Positions 1 through 7,447 of a stretch of 64,000 nucleotides of DNA are shown one piece after another (the first letter of the stretch is position 1; every line of letters begins with the position of its first letter). The translations under genes were made by a program, and so were the position numbers. Source of the stretch: JBBPZA01 sp963728925 (lineage in GTDB: Bacteria > Actinomycetota > Thermoleophilia > Solirubrobacterales > Solirubrobacteraceae); NCBI GenBank assembly GCA_963728925.1, contig CAVSMB010000014.1, positions 248,001 through 312,000 of the forward strand, given 5' to 3'. The notes under the pieces are model-generated. The model worked only from the letters and a program-made list of their open reading frames with translations, ran no database searches and had not been told where the DNA came from.

Positions 1-2
1 GC

Positions 3-332
3 GGGGCGCGCGTCCTGCTCGTCCCCGCGGCGTTCACACTCGCGACCACGCGCGACCACTGGGAGGTTCTGCTGCGGGCGCGGGCGATCGAGAGCCAGGT
101 CTTCGTCGTGGCGCCGAACCAGATCGGGCGCTCGGGGGCGGGCACGCAGGCCGGCGGCCGCTCGATGATCGTCGATCCCTGGGGCCTCGTGCTCGCCTGC
201 GCACACGACGCCGAGACCTCGATCGCCGCCGACCTCGACCTCGGCGCCCTGGAGCAGATCCGCGAGCGGATGCCCTCGCTGGCCAACCGCCGGCCGGAGG
301 CCTACCGCTGGCCCGCGGAGGCCCGGACGTGA
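3..332 (+). CDS. Carbon-nitrogen hydrolase (nitrilase superfamily), C-terminal part
   Basis: The reading frame is open from the window edge to the TGA at 330-332. It reads as the C-terminal ~109 residues of a nitrilase/amidase-family enzyme, which hydrolyses non-peptide C-N bonds. Family features seen are GARVLLVPAAFT near the start, WEVLLRARAIES followed by VFVVAPNQIG, and the GGRSMIVDPWG segment, which is typical of the region after the catalytic Cys. The Glu-Lys-Cys triad itself is mostly upstream of the window, so substrate cannot be judged. The stop overlaps the start of the next gene (GTGA at 329-332), indicating translational coupling to the TetR regulator. Confidence 0.85.
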   Translation, partial: GARVLLVPAAFTLATTRDHWEVLLRARAIESQVFVVAPNQIGRSGAGTQAGGRSMIVDPWGLVLACAHDAETSIAADLDLGALEQIRERMPSLANRRPEAYRWPAEART

Positions 333-961
333 GCACCTCCGCCCGCGAGCGCGCCGCGGTCGACAAGCGGCGCCAGATCCTCGACGCCGCCGTCCGGGTC
401 TTCGCTCGCCAGGGCTTCCACGGGTCGCGGGTGTCCGACGTCGCCGACGAGGCAGGCGTGGCCTACGGGCTCGTCTACCACTACTTCGCCTCCAAGGACG
501 AGATCCTCGACACCCTCTTCCTCGAGCGCTGGGGGGTGATGCTCGCGGTCATCCACGAGGTCGACGCGGGCGAGGCGACCGCGCGCGAGAAGCTCTTCGC
601 GATCGCCTCGTTCATCGTGGACTCCTACGCGCACGAGCCCGAGGTGATGAAGGTCATCATCGTCGACGTCACCCGGGCCGCGAACTCGTTCGGGCAGACT
701 CACCTCGCGAAGATCCGCGAGGCCTACGACGGGATCGCCGAGATCGTCCGCAAGGCGCAGGCGGCCGGGACGCTGAAGTCCTCGGTCACGCCGGAGTTCG
801 CGGCGCTCGCCTTCTACGGCGCGATCGAGCAGGTGCTGACCGGTTGGATCTTCGACCTGCTGCCCGAGAGCCCCGACGAGTACGAGCGCGCCAAGCGCCA
901 GGTCGTCGACACGATCTGCGACGGGCTTGAGGACGGAGCCGCCTCCGGCCCCCACCTCTGA
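329..961 (+). CDS. TetR/AcrR-family transcriptional regulator
   Basis: A 210-residue protein with an N-terminal TetR helix-turn-helix (about residues 14-60: KRRQILDAAVRVFARQGF, then VSDVADEAGVAYGLVYHYF, SKDEIL). The larger C-terminal ligand-binding domain begins near residue 65 and ends with an amphipathic stretch typical of FadR-like TetR proteins. It should be a cytoplasmic dimeric repressor responding to a small hydrophobic ligand; the ligand is unknown. The GTG start at 329 overlaps the stop of the preceding hydrolase by 4 nt, so the two are co-transcribed and it may control that operon. Length is normal for the family. Confidence 0.9.
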   Translation: MSTSARERAAVDKRRQILDAAVRVFARQGFHGSRVSDVADEAGVAYGLVYHYFASKDEILDTLFLERWGVMLAVIHEVDAGEATAREKLFAIASFIVDSYAHEPEVMKVIIVDVTRAANSFGQTHLAKIREAYDGIAEIVRKAQAAGTLKSSVTPEFAALAFYGAIEQVLTGWIFDLLPESPDEYERAKRQVVDTICDGLEDGAASGPHL

Positions 962-996
962 GCCTTCGACCCCATCCTCTGATTTACTGCGGCGCG

Positions 997-1134
997 ATGC
1001 TCGAGAACGATGCAGTCAAGCGCTTGATCTGGGCCGGCATGCTCGCCGGCATCGGCGCGCTCGCCAGTATCGCGACGACGAAGCTCGCGGCGGTGCTCTT
1101 CCGGCGCGTGTTCGACGAGGACCCGCCCGAGTGA
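997..1134 (+). CDS. Small single-pass membrane protein (45 aa)
   Basis: A short frame beginning MLENDAVKRLIWAGMLAGI and ending RRVFDEDPPE. The central ~20 residues are hydrophobic, followed by an arginine pair, so one membrane helix with the C-terminus inside is likely. Its stop overlaps the GTG start of the next small membrane protein (GTGA at 1131-1134), and the RR-containing end of the helix resembles the C-terminus of that neighbour. The chain of four overlapping genes (997-2300) argues it is real. I do not recognise a family. Confidence 0.6.
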   Translation: MLENDAVKRLIWAGMLAGIGALASIATTKLAAVLFRRVFDEDPPE

Positions 1135-1466
1135 CCGGGAACGCGCCCGCCGAGAAGGCCCCCGGCGTCGAGCCGAGCGTTGAGAAGGCCCCGACGGTCG
1201 CCCCGAGCGCGGTCGGCGGCGTGCCCGCGGGCGGCGACCCGGCGGACGGGCCGGCGCTCGCCGACCCGGTGTCCGCCACGGCCGAGCCTGGCATCGGGGC
1301 CGAAGCTGCGTCGCCCGGCGTGGCCGCCGGCGGCGGCGCGCCGATCGCCGGCGTCGAGCCTGCCCCCACCTCCCAGAGCCTGACCGACCGGCCCGAGGTG
1401 CTGGTCGGGGCCGCCTTCGCCGGCGGCATCCTGCTCGCGATCATCTTCCGGCGCCTTGGCTCCTGA
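1131..1466 (+). CDS. Ala/Pro/Gly-rich protein with a C-terminal membrane anchor
   Basis: A 111-residue protein from a GTG start that overlaps the previous stop. Residues 1-85 are low-complexity Ala/Pro/Gly/Val sequence, probably disordered. The last ~25 residues (VLVGAAFAGGILLAIIFRRL) form one transmembrane helix with arginines at its end, so it looks tail-anchored. Neighbours are a 45-aa membrane protein upstream and a holin-like DUF1469 protein downstream, the latter starting inside this gene at a TTG (1456). Such chains occur in high-GC actinobacteria, where they are suspected envelope-stress or membrane-organising proteins. No function can be assigned from sequence. Confidence 0.65.
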   Translation: MTGNAPAEKAPGVEPSVEKAPTVAPSAVGGVPAGGDPADGPALADPVSATAEPGIGAEAASPGVAAGGGAPIAGVEPAPTSQSLTDRPEVLVGAAFAGGILLAIIFRRLGS

Positions 1467-2043
1467 CCCCTCGGACCTCGGCCAGACGATCAACGAGATC
1501 ACCGAGCGCGCGACGCTGATCGTCCGCGAGGAGATCGAGCTCGCGCGGGCGGAGGTCGAGGAGAAGGTCCGCAGCCTCGTCAAGGGCGCGGTGGTGGCGG
1601 CCGCCGCGGGGTTCTTCGCGCTCATGGGGCTCGTGCTGCTGCTCCACGGCATCTCGTGGTTCTTCTACGTCAACGTGTTCTCGGCCGACGGCGGCAACAT
1701 CTTCTGGGGCTTCCTGATCGTCGCCGGCACGCTGTTCCTCCTGGGCGCACTCGCGGGCTGGCTCGCCTCGAGAGCGTTCAAGGCGGGCTCGCCGCCCACC
1801 CCGCAGATGGCGATCGACGAGGCGAAGCTGATCCGCGAGACGGTGGAAGCGTCGGCCGGCATCGGCGAAGGGGCGCCGGCCCAGCCGCCCGCGGTCATGG
1901 GCCAGGCCGTCCCGGCCCGGCCTGCGCCGCCTGCGGGCGGACCCGCGACGGGCGGCCCCGCGCCCGGCTCCACGGCACCCGGCCCCGGGGCGCCCGGCTC
2001 CCCGGCGTCCGGCTCCGCGCCTGACCCCGAGGAGCGGCCCTGA
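1456..2043 (+). CDS. Phage-holin-like membrane protein (DUF1469 / Actinobacteriota holin-X type)
   Basis: A 195-residue protein with a TTG start overlapping the previous gene by 11 nt. An amphipathic N-terminus (ITERATLIVREEIELARAEV) is followed by two membrane segments, about residues 47-70 (VVAAAAGFFALMGLVLLLHG) and 85-107 (FWGFLIVAGTLFLLGALAGW), with a short extracytoplasmic loop. This is the layout of the holin-X/DUF1469 family, which is chromosomal, widespread in actinobacteria and not necessarily lytic. The tail from residue 130 on is Pro/Ala/Gly-rich and unstructured. It is followed by a DUF3618 protein with a 1-nt overlap; these two families are frequent partners. Confidence 0.75.
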   Translation: MAPDPSDLGQTINEITERATLIVREEIELARAEVEEKVRSLVKGAVVAAAAGFFALMGLVLLLHGISWFFYVNVFSADGGNIFWGFLIVAGTLFLLGALAGWLASRAFKAGSPPTPQMAIDEAKLIRETVEASAGIGEGAPAQPPAVMGQAVPARPAPPAGGPATGGPAPGSTAPGPGAPGSPASGSAPDPEERP

Positions 2044-2300
2044 TGGCCGAGCGCATCCCGGAGAACCGGGCTCCGGGGGAGAAGCGCAGCCCGGAGCAGA
2101 TCCGCGCGTCGATCGACGCCAACCGTTCAGAGCTCGCGGTCTCGGTGACCAAGCTGCGCGACGAGGTGACCAAGATCGCCGACTGGCGTTCGCACCTCGC
2201 GCGCCACCGCAACCAGATCATCGTCGGCGCGGCCGTCGCCGGCTTCGTCCTCGGCGGCGGGCTCGCCGCCATCGGCGGGATCGCCCGGCGCCGGCGCTAG
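2043..2300 (+). CDS. DUF3618 family protein
   Basis: An 85-residue protein. The first half matches the DUF3618 signature: RSPEQIRASIDANRSELAVSV followed by KLRDEVTKIADWR, a charged helix. A C-terminal membrane helix (IIVGAAVAGFVLGGGLAAIGG) ends in a basic RRRR tail. TGATG links it to the holin-like gene upstream. Its position as the last gene of the four-gene chain and its composition suggest a membrane-bound partner of the holin-like protein. The biochemical role of the family is unknown. Confidence 0.8.
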   Translation: MAERIPENRAPGEKRSPEQIRASIDANRSELAVSVTKLRDEVTKIADWRSHLARHRNQIIVGAAVAGFVLGGGLAAIGGIARRRR

Positions 2301-2353
2301 GCGCCGCCCGCCGGCCCGGCGCCGGGCTGTTCGCCGCCGTCCGGAAGCCACCC

Positions 2354-2359
2354 TAGGGT
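2354..2359 (+). promoter_or_regulatory. Putative -10 element (TAGGGT) for AI-2E permease
   Basis: TAGGGT ends 8 nt before the ATG at 2368 and there is no purine-rich ribosome-binding site in between. This implies transcription starting at or next to the start codon, the leaderless arrangement that recurs through this window. Confidence 0.45.
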
Positions 2360-2367
2360 GCCGCCGG

Positions 2368-3477
2368 ATGGCCGCGCCCACGCTCTCGACGGGGACGGTC
2401 GCGAAGATCTTCCTCGTCTTCGCGCTGCTGGTCGGCGCCGTGTGGTTCGTCTACCGGATCCGCGACGTCGTCGAGGTCCTGGCCATCGCGCTGTTCATCG
2501 CCACCGCGCTCGCCCCGGCGGTCGAGGCGCTCAGCCGCCGCGGGGTGCCTCGGGCGGCGTCGATCCTCCTCGTCTACCTCGCGCTCGCGCTCGCGATCTT
2601 CGGCATCGGCTTGCTCGTCGTCCCACCGATCGTCAGCCAGGTCGACGACGCCTCGACCAAGCTGCCCCAGTACATCCAGGACATCCGCGACAGCGCGACC
2701 TTCCGCGAGTACGACCGCAAGTACGACATCACCTCCAAGCTCACGAACGAGGCCCAGCAGCTGCCGTCGACCCTGGGCTCGGCGGCAGGGGAGCTGCAGT
2801 CGGTCACCGTCGGGGTCTTCAGCGTTGGGGTGCGGACCGTCGCGGTGTTGACGATCTGCTTCTTCCTGCTCCTCGACGGACGCCGGCTGACCGACTTCGC
2901 CTTCGGGGCGATGGGACCCGAGCGCGAGGCTCACTACCGCCCCGTGGCGCAGCAGATCTACCGCGCGGTGTCGGGCTACGTGGCCGGCAACCTGCTCATC
3001 AGCCTGATCTCCGGGGTCATCACGTGGCTGACCCTGACGATCCTCGGCGTGCCCTTCGCCGTCCCGCTCGCCGTGCTCGTCGCCTTCCTCGATCTCATCC
3101 CGCTCGTCGGCGCGACGATCGGCGGGATCGCCGTCGGCATCGTCACCGCCTTCACGGACTTTCCCACCGCGACGATCGTGTGGGTCGTCGTGCTCGTCGT
3201 CTACCAGCAGCTCGAGAACCACATACTCCAGCCGCTCATCTACCGCGAGACGGTCTCGGTCCCGCCGCTGCTGGTGATCGTCGCGATCTTCGCCGGCGCG
3301 AGCCTGCTCGGCGTCCTCGGCGCGCTGCTGGCGATCCCGGTCGCCGCAACGCTGCAGATCCTGCTGCGCGACTGGTGGGAGAACCGCCGGCAGCGCCTCG
3401 CCGCCCACGAGATCGATCACGGCGCGGTCGTGCTCGAGAAGCCACCCGAGCGCGGCGGCGCGGTCGAGCCGGCGTGA
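2368..3477 (+). CDS. AI-2E family transporter (PerM/YdiK type)
   Basis: A 369-residue polytopic membrane protein. Two N-terminal membrane helices (IFLVFALLVGAVWFVYRI and the following VLAIALFIATALAPAVEAL) contain the family's conserved Pro. A central soluble segment (about 90-150) follows, then a cluster of helices from ~155 to the end. The family hallmark near the C-terminus is present: YQQLENHILQPLIYR, then LLVIVAIFAGASLLGVLGALLAIPVAA. Members export autoinducer-2 or act as Na+(Li+)/H+ antiporters; which applies here is unknown. The ATG is preceded by a TAGGGT -10 rather than a Shine-Dalgarno. The stop overlaps the ATG of the next gene. Confidence 0.88.
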   Translation: MAAPTLSTGTVAKIFLVFALLVGAVWFVYRIRDVVEVLAIALFIATALAPAVEALSRRGVPRAASILLVYLALALAIFGIGLLVVPPIVSQVDDASTKLPQYIQDIRDSATFREYDRKYDITSKLTNEAQQLPSTLGSAAGELQSVTVGVFSVGVRTVAVLTICFFLLLDGRRLTDFAFGAMGPEREAHYRPVAQQIYRAVSGYVAGNLLISLISGVITWLTLTILGVPFAVPLAVLVAFLDLIPLVGATIGGIAVGIVTAFTDFPTATIVWVVVLVVYQQLENHILQPLIYRETVSVPPLLVIVAIFAGASLLGVLGALLAIPVAATLQILLRDWWENRRQRLAAHEIDHGAVVLEKPPERGGAVEPA

Positions 3478-3871
3478 TGTCCGGGCAGCCGCTCGTCGTG
3501 GTGCGCGAGGCCGTCGAGGCGTGGAACGCTCGCGACGTAGATCGCCTGCTGGCGCTCGCGACGCCCGACTTCGAGTGGACGCCCGCCGGCGCGGGCGCGG
3601 TCGCGGGCGCCGTCTATCGCGGCCGGGTCGAGTGCGCCGTGGCCCTCAACGAGCTGTTCGAGACGTGGGAGGGCTTCCACATGGAGGAGGCGCAGGTCCG
3701 TGACCTGGGCGACCGGATGCTCTGGCTCGGCCACGTCCGGGCCCGGGGCGCGGCAGCGCGCTCGAGCTCGACACCGAGTTCTCGATCCTGATCGGGATCC
3801 GCGGAGGCCGGCCCTCGAGCATGGTCGCGTTCTTCTCGTGGCGGGAGGGTCTCGCCGCCGCGGGCCTCTAG
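3477..3871 (+). pseudogene. SnoaL/NTF2-like protein, frameshifted
   Basis: Starts at an ATG overlapping the AI-2E stop. The first ~88 residues (VVREAVEAWNARDVDRLLAL, then YRGRVECAVALNELFETWEGF) are a classic SnoaL-like/NTF2 cone-fold domain. The frame then breaks near 3755 within a GGGG run, giving an early stop at 3791. In the +1 frame the expected end continues: ALELDTEFSILIGIRGGRPS and ...FFSWREGLAAAGL, stopping at 3869-3871. Adding one G restores a ~130-residue protein of normal family length. It is either a recent pseudogene or a homopolymer sequencing error. The TAG stop is formed by the TA target duplication and first base of the IS630 element next door. Confidence 0.7.
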
Positions 3872-3882
3872 TAGACGCGTCC
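3871..3882 (+). repeat. IS630 left terminal inverted repeat
   Basis: GTAGACGCGTCC, perfect inverted match to 5102-5113; preceded by the TA target duplication. Confidence 0.9.
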
Positions 3883-3940
3883 TCAAATACGCGCCGGAAT
3901 GATTGGAGGAGTCGGGCCGGTCGGGGCGAACTTGGTGGTG

Positions 3941-5087
3941 ATGGCGCGTCCACCTCGTCACCGGATCGAGCTCAGCGAGCAGGAGCGCTGCGAGCTTGAG
4001 CGCGCTGGGCGGTCTGAGACGATGGCGTTCCGGGACGTTCAGCGCGCGCGGATCGTGCTCTACGCCGCCGACGGCCTGCACGACACGGAGATCGCCGCGC
4101 GTTTGGACACGACGGCGGGGATCGTCGGGAAGTGGCGACGAAGGTTCGCCGAGCAGCGCTTGGATGGACTTAAGGACAAGCAGCGCGCGGGTCGCCCGCG
4201 CCGTTTTCCCCCCGCAGCAGGTCGCCGAGGTCAAGGCGATCGCGTGCGAGCTGCCGCTCGCGCACGGGCTGCCGCTGAGCCGCTTCTCACGCGCTGAGCT
4301 GCATCGACTGGTGATCGAGCGTGGCGTGACCGATGCGTCGGCGTCGACGATCTGGCGCTGGCTGCACGAGGACGCGATTAAGCCGTGGCAGACGCGGTCG
4401 TGGATCTTCCCGCGTGACGCCAACTTCCCTGAGAAGGCCGGCCGGACGCTGGATCTCTACGCCCGAATCTTCGAGGGCAAGCGGCTGCGACCCGACGAGT
4501 ACGTCATCTGCGCCGACGAGAAATCCCAGCTGCAGGCGCTCGGGCGCCGCCACGAGACCGTCCCGGTCGGGCCGGGGCGTCCGGCGCTGGTCGAGTTTGA
4601 GTACCGCCGCGGCGGGACGCTGGCCTACCTGGCCGCCTGGGACGTCCACCATGCCAACCTCTTTGATCGCGTCGAGGCCAAGACCGGGATCGAGCCGTTC
4701 GGCCGGCTCGTCGACCAGGTCATGACCACCGAGCCCTACAAGTCGGCACGACGGGTGTTCTGGATCGTCGACAACGGCTCAAGCCACGCCGGCAAGACCT
4801 CGATCAAACGGATGCAGGACGCCTACGAGCACGCCCGCCTGATCCATCTGCCGATCCACGCCTCTTGGCTCAACCAGGCCGAGCTGTTCTTCTCGATCTT
4901 GCAACGCAAGGCGCTCACGCCCAACGACTTCGCCGATCTCGACGCGCTCGCCGAGCGGCTGCTGACCTTCGGCCGACACTACCGCCAGATCGCCCGACCG
5001 TTCGAGTGGACCTTCACGCGCCACGACCTCGACCGCGTCCTTGCCAAGATCGCCGACCGCGAACACCACCTCCAGCACGCGGCCTAA
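3941..5087 (+). CDS. IS630-family transposase (two frames, frameshift near 4204-4214)
   Basis: A DDE transposase of the IS630/Tc1-mariner type. The first frame (ATG 3941, or 3899) encodes an N-terminal helix-turn-helix (TEIAARLDTTAGIVGKWRRR, then RLDGLKDKQRAGRPRRF). The second frame, read from about 4208 to 5087, carries the catalytic part: VICADEKSQ (first Asp), FWIVDNGSSHAG (second Asp) and WLNQAELFFSILQRKAL (Glu). Joining needs a +1 shift at TTTTCCCCCCG (4204-4214); dropping one C gives a seamless RRFPPQQVAEVKA. This could be programmed slippage, known in some IS630 elements, or an inactivating or spurious extra C. Catalytic residues look intact. Confidence 0.85.
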
Positions 5088-5101
5088 CGCTCAGAACTTC
5101 C

Positions 5102-5113
5102 GGACGCGTCTAC
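5102..5113 (-). repeat. IS630 right terminal inverted repeat
   Basis: GGACGCGTCTAC, the inverted copy of the left end; followed by TA at 5114-5115. Confidence 0.9.
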
Positions 5114-5454
5114 TAGCGGCGGCCACGGCGCAACGGCGGGTCGTAGACCGAGGCCAGACGGGCCAGGGTCAGGGCCCCGAGCATGAGGCCGAAGTCGCGC
5201 AGCGCGACGTCGTAGAAGCCCGAGGAGGTCAGCAGGTTGACGATGATGCCGCCGAGCCAGGCAGCGACGACGTAGGCGCCGTAGCGCGGCTTGACCGCAA
5301 CGAGGACGCCCGCGAGGATCTCCGTGACGCCGACGACGTACATAGCTGCTGCGGCGTGCCGGGCGCCAGGTCGTCGATCCAGGGCGCAAGGTAGAGGGGC
5401 CAGTCGACCATGACGTTGAAGAACTTGTCGAGGCCGTGGTGTCGTGACCGCCAT
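5113..5454 (-). pseudogene. DoxX-like small membrane protein with two compensating frameshifts
   Basis: Begins ATG (5454) MAVTT and ends SVYDPPLRRGRR at a TAG made from the IS630 end plus TA. From residue ~45 the frame encodes a good DoxX-like membrane domain (AMYVVGVTEILAGVLVAVKP, YVVAAWLGGIIVNLL, FYDVALRDFGLMLGALTLAR). The stretch between MAVTT and this domain is scrambled in frame but reads HGLDKFFNVMVDWPLYLAPW and IDDLAPGTPQQ in the +1 frame, which is what the family should have. So one base was gained near 5440 and one lost near 5344, leaving the reading frame open but ~30 residues wrong. It is a damaged gene or paired indel errors. Confidence 0.65.
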
Positions 5455-5473
5455 CGGAGTCTCCTTGCCTCGG

Positions 5474-6580
5474 TCAGGCCCGGGCTTTGTGCCCGCGGGC
5501 TCTCTTGGGTTCCACCTTGGTCTGGATGCAAGCCAGCAGCTCGCGGTAGGAGTCGCAGAAGGAGCGCACGCCCTCACGCTCGAGCTGGGCGGTGATCGCG
5601 TCGAGGTCGATGCCCGCCTCGGCGACGAGGGCCTGGAGGCCTGCGCCCGTGTCGGGAGTCATGGCCGGGCCGACGTCGCCGTGGTCGGCGAACGCGCGCA
5701 GCGTGGCCTCGGGCATCGTGCTGACGACGTCCGGGCCGGTCAGCGCCTCGACGTAGAGCACGTCCCGGTAGGCGGGGTCCTTCGTGCCCGTGCTCGCCCA
5801 CAGAGGTCGCTGAGGCCTCGCGCCGGCGCTGCTCAACGGACGCCAGCGCTCCGCCCGGAAGCAGGCACGGAAGCGCGAGTAGGCGGCACGGGCGTTGGCG
5901 ATCGCCACGCGACCGCGCAGCTGCGAGTCGCGCGGGAGCAGCGCGTCGGCCTTGGCGTCCACGCGCGAGACGAAGAACGAAGCCACCGAGGCGATCGCGT
6001 CGACCGGCGCCCCGGCCGCCACCCGTCGCTCCAGCCCGGTGACGTAGGCGTCCATGACCTGCTCGTAGCGCGCGAGCGAGAACAGGAGCGTGACGTTGAC
6101 GCTGACCCCGCGGCGGGTGAGCTCCTCGATCGCGGGGATGCCGGCCTCGGTGGCGGCAACCTTGATCATCACGTTGGGCCGGGCGAGACGCTCCCACAGT
6201 TCGAGGGCCTGCTCGACGGTGGAGTCGGTGTCGTCGGCGAGGTCGGGCGTGCACTCGAACGACACGAAGCCGTCACGCCCGCTGGTCGCCTCGTAGGCCG
6301 GCGCCAGCAGGTCCGCCGCCCGGCGGACGTCCTCGAGCGCGAGCTCGAAGAAGAGCTCCCGGGGATTGCGGACGCCGGCGGCCACGGCGGCGCGGAGCTG
6401 GGCGTCGTAGCGGTCCGAGCCGGTGATGGCCTTGGCGAAGATCGTGGGATTCGAGGTCGCCCCGGAGACCGCCCAGTCGGCGATCAGCCGGGCGAGGTCG
6501 CCGCTGTCGAGCAGCTGGCGCGACAGGGTGTCCAGCCAGATCGAGACGCCGGCGTCGTGCAGGGCGTCGAGGCGGCTCAT
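5474..6580 (-). CDS. tal: Transaldolase
   Basis: A 368-residue cytoplasmic enzyme of the non-oxidative pentose phosphate pathway, moving a dihydroxyacetone unit between sugar phosphates. The TIM-barrel signatures of the actinobacterial (TalB-like, ~370 aa) form are clear: GATSNPTIFAKAI at ~40-52, the Schiff-base lysine in NVMIKVAATEAG (Lys140), VNVTLLFSLARYEQVMDAY, and ASVASFFVSRVD. The C-terminal PLWASTGTKDPAY, TMPEATLRAFADHG is also conserved. Usual neighbours (tkt, zwf, opcA) are absent; the gene stands alone between a damaged DoxX gene and a divergent sigma factor. Confidence 0.95.
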   Translation of the reverse strand: MSRLDALHDAGVSIWLDTLSRQLLDSGDLARLIADWAVSGATSNPTIFAKAITGSDRYDAQLRAAVAAGVRNPRELFFELALEDVRRAADLLAPAYEATSGRDGFVSFECTPDLADDTDSTVEQALELWERLARPNVMIKVAATEAGIPAIEELTRRGVSVNVTLLFSLARYEQVMDAYVTGLERRVAAGAPVDAIASVASFFVSRVDAKADALLPRDSQLRGRVAIANARAAYSRFRACFRAERWRPLSSAGARPQRPLWASTGTKDPAYRDVLYVEALTGPDVVSTMPEATLRAFADHGDVGPAMTPDTGAGLQALVAEAGIDLDAITAQLEREGVRSFCDSYRELLACIQTKVEPKRARGHKARA

Positions 6581-6630
6581 CGGGCGCTCATCTCGTCGGT
6601 CATGCCAGTCTTTGCGTCACGGCGACGCGC

Positions 6631-6650
6631 GTTCTTACCGAGGTAAGAAC
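6631..6650. promoter_or_regulatory. 20-bp palindrome between transaldolase and ECF sigma gene
   Basis: GTTCTTACC-GA-GGTAAGAAC, perfect 9-bp arms. It lies 51-70 nt upstream of the transaldolase start and ~125 nt upstream of the divergent sigma gene. Its A/T-rich arms in a 72% GC region suggest an operator rather than a terminator. The regulator is unknown. Confidence 0.5.
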
Positions 6651-6757
6651 CGCGAGCGCGACGACGCGAACGAGAGCGAGATGGGCGTGTCGTGAGAACG
6701 CGGCGTCGCGATCCCCAGGTGGCGAGGCCCACGACCGGAGGCGGCGATCGCCTGGTC

Positions 6758-6763
6758 TATGCT
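6758..6763 (+). promoter_or_regulatory. Putative -10 element (TATGCT) for ECF sigma gene
   Basis: TATGCT ends 9 nt before the ATG at 6773, with no Shine-Dalgarno between; consistent with a leaderless transcript. Confidence 0.4.
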
Positions 6764-6772
6764 CGCCGGCGG

Positions 6773-7447
6773 ATGAGCTCTTCGGCTCGTCGAACCGGGG
6801 CTCCGGTCCTGGAGGATTCGCGCACGTGGATCGCGGCGTTGCGTGGTCCCGAACCCGCCCGCGCCGCGGCGCTGTCGGAACTGCACTCGCTGCTGGTGCG
6901 GGGTGCGCGCTTCGAGCTGCGCCGGCGCCGCGCCTCACTGGCGCATCCGTCCGCCGGCGAGCTCGACGACCTGGCCGTGCAGGCCGCCGACGACGCCCTG
7001 GTGGCCATCCTGGCCAAGCTCGAGAGCTTCCGCGGCGAGAGCCGCTTCACGACGTGGGCGTACAAGTTCGTCCTCCTCGAGGCCGGCGTGAAGGCGCGAC
7101 GCAGGGCCTGGCAGGGGCGCGAGATCCCGCTCGAGGACGAGGCCTGGTCGGTGCTCGCCGACAGCGGCCCCTCCGCCCACGACCGGCTCCAGGAGACCGA
7201 GACGCTGCTCGCCATCCGCGACGCGGTGCAGACCCGCCTGACGACGCACCAGCGCGACGTGTTCGTCGCCCTGGCGCTCAACGAGGTCCCGATCGACGTG
7301 CTCGCCGAGCGGCTGAGCACGACGCGCGGCGCCCTCTACAAGACCCTGCACGACGCGCGCGGCAAGCTCCGCGCTGCGCTCGCCGACGAGGAGCCGGCGA
7401 AGGGACCACGACCCTTGCGGGAGGTGAACGTCGTTCATGAGCACTGA
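6773..7447 (+). CDS. ECF-type RNA polymerase sigma factor
   Basis: A 224-residue sigma-70 family protein. Region 2 covers about residues 55-110, with ...ILAKLESFRGESRFTTWAYKFV as the characteristic F-R-G/TWA motif. Region 4 covers ~150-200 (RLTTHQRDVFVALALNEVPI, DVLAERLSTTRGALYKTLHD), a DNA-binding helix-turn-helix. The ATG at 6773 was chosen over upstream in-frame starts because of the -10 element placed just before it. The gene overlaps the next by 11 nt; that gene encodes a zinc-finger anti-sigma-like protein, so the pair probably forms a stress-responsive sigma/anti-sigma switch. Confidence 0.85.
   Translation: MSSSARRTGAPVLEDSRTWIAALRGPEPARAAALSELHSLLVRGARFELRRRRASLAHPSAGELDDLAVQAADDALVAILAKLESFRGESRFTTWAYKFVLLEAGVKARRRAWQGREIPLEDEAWSVLADSGPSAHDRLQETETLLAIRDAVQTRLTTHQRDVFVALALNEVPIDVLAERLSTTRGALYKTLHDARGKLRAALADEEPAKGPRPLREVNVVHEH

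Larger units (their letters stand above)
3871..5113 (+). mobile_element. IS630-family insertion sequence (complete, 1,243 bp)
   Basis: Bounded by perfect 12-bp terminal inverted repeats (GTAGACGCGTCC at 3871-3882 and its complement at 5102-5113) and flanked by a TA duplication (3869-3870 and 5114-5115). It carries one IS630-type transposase in two overlapping frames. TA duplication and insertion into CTAG are established traits of IS630. Removing the element and one TA restores CTAG between two convergent genes whose stop codons overlap there. Confidence 0.9.

Noticed and set aside
2353..3420. A 355-codon minus-strand frame opposite the AI-2E permease
   Set aside because: Its composition (runs of Arg, Asp, Glu, Gly) is that of an antisense shadow in GC-rich DNA; the plus-strand gene has clear family motifs.
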